From JAAAOZ01 sp964496595 (GTDB lineage Bacteria > Chloroflexota > Anaerolineae > B4-G1 > SLSP01), in NCBI GenBank assembly GCA_964496595.1, contig CAZCAI010000234.1, positions 1 to 5,320 on the forward strand: a DNA stretch of 5,320 bases. The letters run 5' to 3'. Under the pieces are notes generated by a model. It made no database searches. It had not been told where the DNA came from and saw nothing but the letters and a program-made list of their open reading frames with translations. The position numbers and the translations under genes are program-made. Below are positions 1 to 4,863 of the stretch, in pieces (the first letter of the stretch is position 1; every line of letters starts with the position of its first letter).

Positions 1-1014
1 CGCGCTGGGATGCGAGGCGGCGGCGCGCTCCAACGCGGGCCGCGCGGCGGGATCGCCCAGGTTCCCCAAGACGATGGCCGCGTTCCGCGCCAGCCCCTCC
101 GGCGTCGCCCGCCAGATCGGCGTGGCGCGGAAGCGCTCGCGGAAGGTCGCCTTATCCAGCGCGAGCAACGGCGGCAACGCCAGCGTCGCGTGGGCCGGCG
201 GCGGCGCATCGGCCTGGCGGGCCAACGGGCGCCGATTCCACGGGCAGACCTCCTGACAGATGTCACAGCCGAAGACGCGATCTCCCATCAAGGGGCGCAT
301 TTCTGTCGGGATGGGGCCGCGGTGCTCGATGGTGAGGTACGAGAGGCAGCGCCGCGCATCAATCACGCGCGGCGCGACGATGGCGCCGGTCGGGCAGGCC
401 TCGATGCAGCGCGTACATGCGCCGCAATCGGGCAACCCTAAAGGCTCAGAAAAATCCAGCGTCGGCGGCAATTCGATGCCCAACAACGCCACGCCTAAGA
501 AGATGAAAGAGCCAAGATGCGAATGGATGAGATTCGTGTTTTTGCCGATCCATCCCAGGCCGGCGACCTCGGCCCAGGCGCGCTCCAACACCGGGCCGGT
601 ATCGACGTAGCAGCGAGAGGGAAATGGCCCCCCCGCCGCGCTGATCCGCCCGACGAGCGCCTCAAGGCGGCGCAACAGCCAGCGATGATAATCTTCCATT
701 CCTTGTCCTTGCGTCCCCCCCGTTCCCCACGCATAGCGGGAAACGCGCCCGTGAAGCGGCTGGAGTTCCGACAGCGGCGGCCCGGCGTAGGAGGCCGCCA
801 CGACTAACATCGAGCGCGCCTCGGGCAGAATCTCGCGCGGATCGGCGCGGCGGGCGAGCGCATCCGCGCGGGCCAGGTAGGACATCCCGCCGGCGTAGCC
901 CTGCGCCGCCCACGCCCGATACGCCTCCCATCTAGGCGTCGGGCCGACGGGAGCGATGCCCACGGCATCCAACGCCTCCTCGTCGGCCCAATCTTGCACT
1001 TGCTGTAGGGACAT
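1..1014 (-). CDS. queG: Epoxyqueuosine reductase QueG, C-terminus cut by window edge
   Basis: QueG is the cobalamin- and iron-sulfur-dependent cytoplasmic enzyme that reduces epoxyqueuosine to queuosine at the wobble base of GUN-anticodon tRNAs. The frame is open for 338 codons from ATG at 1014 to the left edge. Visible signatures are the D138-containing stretch YVDTGPVLERAW (expected catalytic Asp), GLGWIGKNTNLIHSHLGS at about 152-169, and the first cysteine cluster CGACTRCIEACP (C197, C200, C203, C207). C223 follows, then IEHRGPIP, then the second cluster GCDICQEVCPWNR (C250, C253, C257). This is the full eight-cysteine set for two 4Fe-4S clusters. The tail RNAAIVLGNLGDP begins the HEAT-like C-terminal region. 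Family members are usually about 350-380 residues, so little is missing. The start is uncertain: an in-frame ATG at 1029 would add five residues, and neither has a well-spaced Shine-Dalgarno. An in-frame stop at 1069-1071 limits any longer start. It lies downstream of the lipoprotein gene on the same strand and is probably co-transcribed. Confidence 0.95.
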   Translation of the reverse strand, partial: MSLQQVQDWADEEALDAVGIAPVGPTPRWEAYRAWAAQGYAGGMSYLARADALARRADPREILPEARSMLVVAASYAGPPLSELQPLHGRVSRYAWGTGGTQGQGMEDYHRWLLRRLEALVGRISAAGGPFPSRCYVDTGPVLERAWAEVAGLGWIGKNTNLIHSHLGSFIFLGVALLGIELPPTLDFSEPLGLPDCGACTRCIEACPTGAIVAPRVIDARRCLSYLTIEHRGPIPTEMRPLMGDRVFGCDICQEVCPWNRRPLARQADAPPPAHATLALPPLLALDKATFRERFRATPIWRATPEGLARNAAIVLGNLGDPAARPALERAAASHPSA

Positions 1015-1073
1015 AATTGCTTTTTGCATCCTCTGATGTCCCCGAGTGTTAATTGATGCGCTATTTCTTCAGA

Positions 1074-2213
1074 TTAATCTTCGGCAACTTCCTCAATAGT
1101 GATGATCACATCACTGCCGCCATCATCCCCCTCGGTGATCGTGAGTTGGAGCGTCCGGCCATCCTTCTCAAATGTATACATCGCGGTGCCTTCTGATTCT
1201 AGATCCTGGGCCTCATCTCGCGTCCAGCCGTTCTCCGGCATCGCTTCGAGGTAGAAATCCGCCACAGTTGTGACCTCATCCGGCGCGGAGAAGAAACTCA
1301 TCCCCGCCATCGAATTGACATTCGTCGCCCCCTCGTACATCGGGACATCCTCCGGCAGACCGCCGCTCGCGGCATCCGCCGGCGGCTCGATGGTGATGTC
1401 GGCGTTGACATCGTAGATCTCCTGAGTCACCGAGAATTTTCCCGCTTCCCCATCGATGATCCCTTCGAGATAAACCTCCGCCCGCAGGACAAACTTCGGC
1501 AGATCCGGCTCATCGACGATCCAGACATCAGCCTCACCCTCCTCGATCTCATCCTCTGCTCCTAATCCCAAATCACCCAGCAGCGAGGAATATTCAAGGC
1601 GATAGCGACGGGTATTCAGGCCGTTGATTTTCTCCTTACCCACATATTCGTACTCCTCATTTTCCAGATCGCCAAACTGCTCCACATCCATAAAGAAGCT
1701 GCTCAACTCATCCGTCATATCGGTCTCGGTTTCCTCGACCGTCGATTGCATCCAATCCTCGCCAAAGCGGATCCACTGCTCGTTGCCGATCTGGACCATC
1801 TCGATCTCTTCACCCTGGCTCATCATCACGATGTGCTGTGCGGCAGGCTCCCGCGTGGTCGATAGCTCCACCTCGACCAACTCGGCTTCACCCTCGCCCG
1901 CTTCGATCTCCATCGTGATATGGCTGCGATAGCTGGATAGCTCATTCATCGCGCCGAGGTCAATCTCCAAATCCTCAGATGAACCTTCTTTGCCTGGCTC
2001 TTCGTCCTCTTCCAGACCGTCGCCGCCCATCTCTTGCTCTTCCTCTTCTTCCTCTTCTTCTTCCGGAGGCGCCGCCGTCTCTTCCTCAGTCCCCTCTACT
2101 TCTTCTGTCGCCGCGACTTCTTCCGTGACATCAGCTTCAGAACCGCCCAAGCTGCACGCCAAGGACACCACCAACAGTGCTGCCGTGATGATCAACAACC
2201 AACGTTTCTTCAT
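1074..2213 (-). CDS. Acidic lipoprotein, LppX/LolA-like half-barrel plus C-terminal domain
   Basis: This 379-residue protein has an N-terminal signal peptide (KKR, then a hydrophobic stretch at about 5-19) ending in SLAC, with Cys20 as the likely lipidated residue. The lipobox is imperfect: serine rather than leucine is at -3. Residues 25-82 are an extremely acidic, low-complexity linker including nine consecutive Glu (51-59). Residues about 83-278 alternate short beta-type segments (YRSHITMEIE, QIGNEQWIRFGEDW, INGLNTRRYRLEY, ADVWIVDEPDLPKFVLRAEV) in the manner of LppX/LprG or LolA-type half-barrels that hold hydrophobic ligands. Residues about 285-376 form a second small domain (VPMYEGA, VADFYLEAMPENGW, TFEKDGRTLQLTI). 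I have seen this pattern in Chloroflexota exported proteins, but I know no function for it. It is expected outside the membrane, tethered by lipid. The start has a strong Shine-Dalgarno eight bases upstream. It is first in a probable unit with queG, with no evident functional link. The lipoprotein assignment is good; the fold is an inference and the function unknown. Confidence 0.85.
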   Translation of the reverse strand: MKKRWLLIITAALLVVSLACSLGGSEADVTEEVAATEEVEGTEEETAAPPEEEEEEEEEQEMGGDGLEEDEEPGKEGSSEDLEIDLGAMNELSSYRSHITMEIEAGEGEAELVEVELSTTREPAAQHIVMMSQGEEIEMVQIGNEQWIRFGEDWMQSTVEETETDMTDELSSFFMDVEQFGDLENEEYEYVGKEKINGLNTRRYRLEYSSLLGDLGLGAEDEIEEGEADVWIVDEPDLPKFVLRAEVYLEGIIDGEAGKFSVTQEIYDVNADITIEPPADAASGGLPEDVPMYEGATNVNSMAGMSFFSAPDEVTTVADFYLEAMPENGWTRDEAQDLESEGTAMYTFEKDGRTLQLTITEGDDGGSDVIITIEEVAED

Positions 2214-2221
2214 TGAATTTA

Positions 2222-2228
2222 CTCTCCT
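2222..2228 (-). promoter_or_regulatory. Shine-Dalgarno of the lipoprotein gene
   Basis: On the minus strand AGGAGAG lies eight bases before the ATG at 2213. It is an almost ideal ribosome binding site and fixes the lipoprotein start. Confidence 0.8.
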
Positions 2229-2305
2229 TGAATCTGATTTGATTTTCTCCGCCAGTAAAACAGCTTACGCTCTATCGGCCACACATTCGCACGTAGCCTT
2301 CCAGC

Positions 2306-2335
2306 ATTGTACCACATTTTACGTTTTGTGGACAA
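2306..2335 (-). promoter_or_regulatory. Candidate promoter for the lipoprotein-queG unit
   Basis: Reading the minus strand, TTGTCC (2335-2330, four of six consensus bases) is followed after 18 bases by TACAAT (2311-2306, five of six). Transcription would begin near 2299 and leave a leader of about 85 bases. It diverges from the serS promoter some 30-60 bases away. It is a sequence match only. Confidence 0.45.
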
Positions 2336-2337
2336 AA
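2324..2337. repeat. Short inverted repeat in the divergent intergenic region
   Basis: TTTTGT and ACAAAA flank a two-base centre (TTTTGTGGACAAAA) and overlap the -35 of the minus-strand promoter candidate. The placement would suit an operator. Arms this short can arise by chance, and no regulator is visible in the window. Confidence 0.25.
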
Positions 2338-2364
2338 ACGCTGTGGGCGAATCCCCAATAACGC

Positions 2365-2392
2365 TGGACAAAGCACCACTTAATGGCATAAT
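2365..2392 (+). promoter_or_regulatory. Candidate promoter for serS
   Basis: TGGACA (2365-2370) and CATAAT (2387-2392) each match the sigma-70 consensus at five of six bases and are 16 bases apart. Transcription would begin near 2399, giving a short leader of about 36 bases before the serS start. No T-box-like leader is present, so tRNA-sensing attenuation of serS is not indicated. Confidence 0.55.
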
Positions 2393-2424
2393 TACCCTCA
2401 CAAGCAATCATTGGACATGTAGAT

Positions 2425-2432
2425 AGGGGGGA
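2425..2432 (+). promoter_or_regulatory. Ribosome binding site of serS
   Basis: AGGGGGGA lies immediately before the ATG at 2435. The purine run can pair with the 16S rRNA tail, but its spacing is short, about four bases from the AGGGGG core. The start is supported mainly by the conserved N-terminus MLDIDLIRKDPERV. Confidence 0.55.
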
Positions 2433-2434
2433 CT

Positions 2435-3715
2435 ATGTTAGACATTGATTTAATTCGCAAGGACCCAGAGCGCGTGCGCGAGGGCCTGCGCCAGCGCATG
2501 GATGATCCATCCTTAGTCGATGAGGTCTTAAAAGCCGATGAGCGCCGCCGCGAACTGCTCCAGAAGGTCGAAGGGCTACGCGCGGAGCGCAATCGCGTCT
2601 CCAAGCAGATTGGGCGGATGAAGGCCCCGGAGGAACGCCAGGCCCGCATCGAGGAGATGCGCGCGGTCGGCGATCGGATCTCGGCGCTGGAAGAGGAGCT
2701 GCGTGAGGTCGAAGCGCGTTACGAGGAAGCGCAGATGTGGATACCTAACGTGCCGCACGAAAGCGTCCCCCTCGGCCCGGACGAGAGCGCGAATATCATC
2801 GTGCGCAGTTGGGGCGAGCTGCGCACCTTCGCGTTCGTGCCGGCGCCCCACTGGGATCTGGGGCCGGAGCTGGATGTGATCGACTTCGAGCGCGGCGTGC
2901 GATTGGCCGGCAGCCGCTTCTATCTGCTCAAGGGCGCGGGCGCGCGCCTGCAACGCGCCCTCATCTCCTGGATGTTGGACTCGCACACCCGCGAGCACGG
3001 CTACACGGAGATCTATCCACCGTTCGTGGTCAAGCGCGATATGCTGACCGGATCGGCGCATCTGCCCAAATTCGAGGATAACATCTACCACGACGAGGAA
3101 GATGATCTGTGGCTGCTGCCCACGGCGGAGGTCGCGCTGACCAACATGCATCGCGATGAGATCTTGGAGCGCGAGCAATTGCCCCTACACTACGTCGCCT
3201 ACACCCCCTGCTTCCGCCGCGAGAAGATGAGCGCCGGGCGCGACGTGCGCGGTATCAAGCGCGGGCATCAATTCGACAAAGTGGAGATGTATCGCTTCGT
3301 CGAACCGGAGACCAGCTACAGCGCCTTGGAGGAGATGGTCGAGCAAGCCGCCGCCCTCCTCCGCGCGCTGGAATTGCCCTATCGCGTGGTCGAGCTATGC
3401 ACGGGCGATCTGGGCTTTGCTTCCACCAAGACCTACGATCTGGAGGTCTGGGCGCCGGGCCAGGAGGATTGGCTGGAGGTCAGCTCGTGCAGCAACGTGG
3501 AGGATTTCCAGGCGCGCCGCGCCAACGTCCGCTACCGTTCGGAGCCGGGCGCGAAGCCGCGCTATCCCCACACCCTCAACGGATCGGGGCTGGCGCTGCC
3601 GCGCGTGATGATCGCAATTTTGGAGACCTATCAACAGGCCGATGGCGCCGTCATCGTGCCAGAGGCGCTCCGTCCGTGGATGGGCGGGCTGGAGGTCATC
3701 GAGCGCGGCTCGTAA
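2435..3715 (+). CDS. serS: Seryl-tRNA synthetase
   Basis: This class II aminoacyl-tRNA synthetase activates serine with ATP and charges tRNA-Ser in the cytoplasm, probably as a homodimer. Its 426 residues match the usual length of about 425-430. Residues 1-110 form the N-terminal helical arm, an antiparallel coiled coil rich in Glu and Arg that grips the long variable arm of tRNA-Ser. The catalytic core follows: motif 1 around HGYTEIYPPFVV (188-199), serine-site TAEVALT (230-236), motif 2 CFRREKMSAGRDVRGIKRG (259-277) leading into HQFDKVEMY, then SSCSNVEDFQARRANVRYR (350-368), and motif 3 NGSGLALPRVMIAILETYQ (382-400) with the class-defining Arg390. It ends with the expected VPEALRPWMGG. All key regions look intact. 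Arginine codons are largely CGC, typical of a GC-rich host gene. It has its own promoter candidate and is followed, after about 350 bases, by two tRNA-Ser genes, which are its substrates. Confidence 0.98.
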   Translation: MLDIDLIRKDPERVREGLRQRMDDPSLVDEVLKADERRRELLQKVEGLRAERNRVSKQIGRMKAPEERQARIEEMRAVGDRISALEEELREVEARYEEAQMWIPNVPHESVPLGPDESANIIVRSWGELRTFAFVPAPHWDLGPELDVIDFERGVRLAGSRFYLLKGAGARLQRALISWMLDSHTREHGYTEIYPPFVVKRDMLTGSAHLPKFEDNIYHDEEDDLWLLPTAEVALTNMHRDEILEREQLPLHYVAYTPCFRREKMSAGRDVRGIKRGHQFDKVEMYRFVEPETSYSALEEMVEQAAALLRALELPYRVVELCTGDLGFASTKTYDLEVWAPGQEDWLEVSSCSNVEDFQARRANVRYRSEPGAKPRYPHTLNGSGLALPRVMIAILETYQQADGAVIVPEALRPWMGGLEVIERGS

Positions 3716-3737
3716 CGCTTCCCCGTTTTAGCTCCCA

Positions 3738-3755
3738 GGGGATCGCCAGATCCCC
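3738..3755 (+). terminator. Stem-loop after serS, possible weak terminator
   Basis: A perfect 7-bp stem (GGGGATC and GATCCCC) with a 4-base loop lies 23 bases beyond the serS stop. No T-run follows on the plus strand, so it is not a textbook intrinsic terminator. It may act with a termination factor or simply protect the 3' end of the mRNA. Confidence 0.35.
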
Positions 3756-3831
3756 GGTCTGCTTGCACAAGATAAAAACAAGGTATCAGTTTAGTTCTGT
3801 GAGTGCCCGGCGGTTAAAACCACGGCCACTA

Positions 3832-3886
3832 TTACGAAGTCGCCCTTCGGCGACTGAGTTCTAACCGGCGAAGGCCGGTTTCGTAA
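3832..3886. repeat. Three-way-junction palindromic element, probable dispersed repeat
   Basis: An outer stem TTACGAA (3832-3838) pairs with TTCGTAA (3880-3886). It encloses two perfect 7-bp hairpins: AGTCGCC/GGCGACT (3838-3855, loop CTTC) and AACCGGC/GCCGGTT (3863-3880, loop GAAG), joined by a 7-base linker. The outer stem's innermost pair shares bases with the hairpins, so only one can form at a time. The pairing reads equally well on either strand. It lies in the 347-base gap between serS and the tRNA cluster, where I see no gene. Its form is that of a REP- or MITE-like non-autonomous repeat, and the sequence feels familiar from Chloroflexota genomes. Only one copy is in this window, so repeat status is unproven. 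A structured RNA is the alternative. Confidence 0.5.
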
Positions 3887-3890
3887 ATGT

Positions 3891-3914
3891 AGCCGCGAAT
3901 TTATTCGCCAGGCT
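3891..3914. repeat. Hairpin adjoining the three-way-junction element
   Basis: AGCC plus GCGAAT pairs with ATTCGC plus GGCT around a two-base TT loop, with a two-base CA bulge between the two right-hand segments. It starts four bases after the preceding element and may be part of the same repeat unit. Hairpins of the GCGAAT-TT-ATTCGC kind are common in bacterial intergenic palindromes. Confidence 0.4.
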
Positions 3915-3978
3915 CATCTTAGAGCGAATGGGGTGTAATTACAAAACGGGAAAATTCTTCTTAGCGAGCGGTTCATGA

Positions 3979-4006
3979 TTGACAAAGAGATCGAGCGTGG
4001 TATACT
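3979..4006 (+). promoter_or_regulatory. Promoter of the tRNA cluster
   Basis: A perfect -35 TTGACA (3979-3984) and TATACT (4001-4006, five of six bases) are separated by 16 bases. Transcription would start near 4013, about 50 bases before the first tRNA. This is the best promoter match in the window, as expected for stable RNA. The palindrome TGTAATTACA at 3934-3943 lies upstream and has no known role. Confidence 0.7.
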
Positions 4007-4062
4007 TTTGGGTGCTGAGGAGCGGGATTTCCCTCGTTAGCTTTTAGCGAGCTATCAATTAT

Positions 4063-4149
4063 GGAGGGATGGCCGAGCGGACGAAGGCGACGGTCTTGAA
4101 AACCGTTGTGGCTGAAAGGTCACCGTGGGTTCGAATCCCACTCCCTCCG
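4063..4149 (+). tRNA. tRNA-Ser(UGA)
   Basis: An 87-base class II tRNA that reads UCA and related serine codons. The acceptor GGAGGGA pairs with TCCCTCC, followed by discriminator G. The anticodon stem ACGGT/ACCGT encloses loop CTTGAAA with anticodon TGA at 4097-4099. A long 18-base variable region (4107-4124) carries the GTG/CAC arm recognised by seryl-tRNA synthetase. The T-arm is GTGGG-TTCGAAT-CCCAC. The 3' CCA is not encoded. It is first in a four-tRNA transcript. Confidence 0.96.
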
Positions 4150-4179
4150 CCTTAACAAACGCATAGACGCAAAATTTCT

Positions 4180-4269
4180 GGGGAGGTGCCAGAGTGGACG
4201 ATTGGGGCCGCCTGCTAAGCGGTTAGGGGGTAATAAGCTCCCTCCAGGGTTCGAATCCCTGCCTCCCCG
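4180..4269 (+). tRNA. tRNA-Ser(GCU)
   Basis: A 90-base class II tRNA that reads AGC and AGU serine codons. The acceptor GGGGAGG pairs with CCTCCCC, with discriminator G. The anticodon loop CTGCTAA has GCT at 4214-4216 and is closed by GCCGC/GCGGT with one G-U pair. The long variable arm (4224-4244) pairs AGGG with CCCT, and the T-arm is CAGGG-TTCGAAT-CCCTG. CCA is not encoded. It starts 30 bases after tRNA-Ser(UGA) and ends 8 bases before the first tRNA-Arg, so all are presumably processed from one precursor. Confidence 0.96.
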
Positions 4270-4277
4270 CCTGATGC

Positions 4278-4351
4278 GCCCTCGTGGCTCAATTGGATAG
4301 AGCACCTGGTTGCGGACTAGGGGGTTGTAGGTTCAAGTCCTACCGAGGGTA
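4278..4351 (+). tRNA. tRNA-Arg(GCG), copy 1
   Basis: A 74-base class I tRNA. The acceptor GCCCTCG pairs with CGAGGGT, leaving a terminal G1-U72 wobble, and the discriminator is A. The D-arm is GCTC/GAGC with GGATA in the loop (A20). The anticodon stem CCTGG/CTAGG has one G-U pair and encloses loop TTGCGGA, with anticodon GCG at 4312-4314. The T-arm is GTAGG-TTCAAGT-CCTAC. A20, C35, G36 and A73 agree with arginine identity. Most bacteria read CGU/CGC with anticodon ACG deaminated to ICG, so encoded GCG is unusual. CCA is not encoded. Confidence 0.9.
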
Positions 4352-4411
4352 TAGAAGCACAAAAAAACGCACTTTGCTTTCCGATTTAACAGCAGGATAA
4401 TCTTTTCATCT

Positions 4412-4485
4412 GCCCTCGTGGCTCAATTGGATAGAGCACCTGGTTGCGGACTAGGGGGCTGTAGGTTCAAGTCCTACCGAGGGTA
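4412..4485 (+). tRNA. tRNA-Arg(GCG), copy 2
   Basis: This repeats copy 1 at a distance of 134 bases and differs by one base: C at 4459 where copy 1 has T at 4325, in the variable loop. The anticodon GCG is at 4446-4448. The G1-U72 wobble and discriminator A are the same. The flanking sequences of the copies differ, so only the tRNA itself is duplicated. It is the last gene before the cluster's terminator. Confidence 0.9.
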
Positions 4486-4524
4486 CTGTCGCACCCAAAA
4501 GATTTTGGAGAGTAACAAATTCAC

Positions 4525-4554
4525 AGCGCCCTGGAGAGATCCAGGGCGCTTTTT
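4525..4554 (+). terminator. Intrinsic terminator of the tRNA cluster
   Basis: A perfect 10-bp stem AGCGCCCTGG/CCAGGGCGCT with the 6-base loop AGAGAT runs straight into TTTTT. It lies 39 bases past the second tRNA-Arg and would separate the tRNA transcript from what follows. Confidence 0.92.
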
Positions 4555-4598
4555 GTATTGGGGGAACATCAGGGCCTCCTTGTCCCTGAAAATATAAT

Positions 4599-4627
4599 TT
4601 TGCATCCTCTACGAATTAGCATATACT
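4599..4627 (+). promoter_or_regulatory. Candidate promoter downstream of the tRNA terminator
   Basis: TTTGCA (4599-4604, four of six bases) and TATACT (4622-4627, five of six) are 17 bases apart. Transcription from here would give a leader of about 230 bases ahead of the DUF4007 gene, passing through the hairpins at 4655-4682 and 4746-4803. No better match is evident closer to that gene. Confidence 0.35.
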
Positions 4628-4654
4628 AAAAGCGTTATGATGTGAAAAGAAATT

Positions 4655-4682
4655 GCCCCGCAGTGTTTGCATCACTCGGGGC
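4655..4682. other. GC-rich hairpin in the leader region
   Basis: GCCCCG plus AGTG pairs with CACT plus CGGGGC, with a single bulged C and the loop TTTGCAT. No T-run follows on the plus strand. On the minus strand it is followed by AATTTCTTTTC, so it might terminate leftward transcription. Within the roughly 300 gene-free bases at 4556-4863 it is one of three palindromic structures, together with CTCGCCGGCGAG at 4700-4711 and the nested stem at 4746-4803. Confidence 0.4.
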
Positions 4683-4745
4683 ACGGCCAGGCGACAGCGC
4701 TCGCCGGCGAGATTAGTATAGCACAAGCGTTATTTTTCGCACCCT

Positions 4746-4803
4746 CGCCCCCGCGCGCTAAATGGCGGAGCTGGATTACCAGCCGCCATCGCCGCCGGGG
4801 GCG
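4746..4803 (+). other. Nested stem-loop before the DUF4007 gene, possible attenuator or ncRNA
   Basis: An outer 8-bp stem CGCCCCCG (4746-4753) pairs with CGGGGGCG (4796-4803). Inside it, ATGGCGG plus CTGG (4762-4774) pairs with CCAG plus CCGCCAT (4779-4789), with an AG bulge and an ATTA loop. The run TTTCTCT follows on the plus strand, which makes it terminator-like. It ends 60 bases before the DUF4007 start, so it could attenuate that gene or end a small transcript beginning near 4630. It could equally be a mobile-element end. Confidence 0.35.
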
Positions 4804-4848
4804 TTTCTCTGTAACTGTAATGTGGCTTACTATGTTGAAAATTCAAAT

Positions 4849-4855
4849 GAGAGGA
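4849..4855 (+). promoter_or_regulatory. Shine-Dalgarno of the DUF4007 gene
   Basis: GAGAGGA ends eight bases before the ATG at 4864. The spacing is ideal and, with the conserved N-terminus that follows, fixes the start. Confidence 0.75.
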
Positions 4856-4863
4856 TCGTTTAG

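Noticed and set aside
10..807. Plus-strand frames across the queG region
   Set aside because: They are Arg- and Gly-rich translations opposite a well-supported QueG with all expected cysteine motifs.
2327..2335. Possible DnaA box (TTGTCCACA on the minus strand)
   Set aside because: It has one mismatch to the consensus and is a lone site, with no cluster, AT-rich unwinding region or replication gene nearby.
2399..2434. T-box or other riboswitch leader for serS
   Set aside because: The leader from the likely start site is only about 36 bases and has no specifier loop, T-box sequence or terminator.
2576..3178. 200-codon minus-strand frame inside serS
   Set aside because: It is antisense to strongly conserved synthetase sequence in high-GC DNA, where long antisense frames are common. 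No motif or start signal supports it.
3832..3914. CRISPR array
   Set aside because: The palindromes differ in sequence and are not evenly spaced identical repeats with spacers.
4106..4305. Short reading frames on both strands across the tRNA genes
   Set aside because: They translate tRNA sequence. The tRNA folds explain the region fully, and the frames are artefacts of tRNA gene structure.
1019..4610. Shared 13-mer TTTTGCATCCTCT upstream of queG and downstream of the tRNA terminator
   Set aside because: The match is short, the flanks do not align, and no common function is evident. Chance is the simplest explanation.
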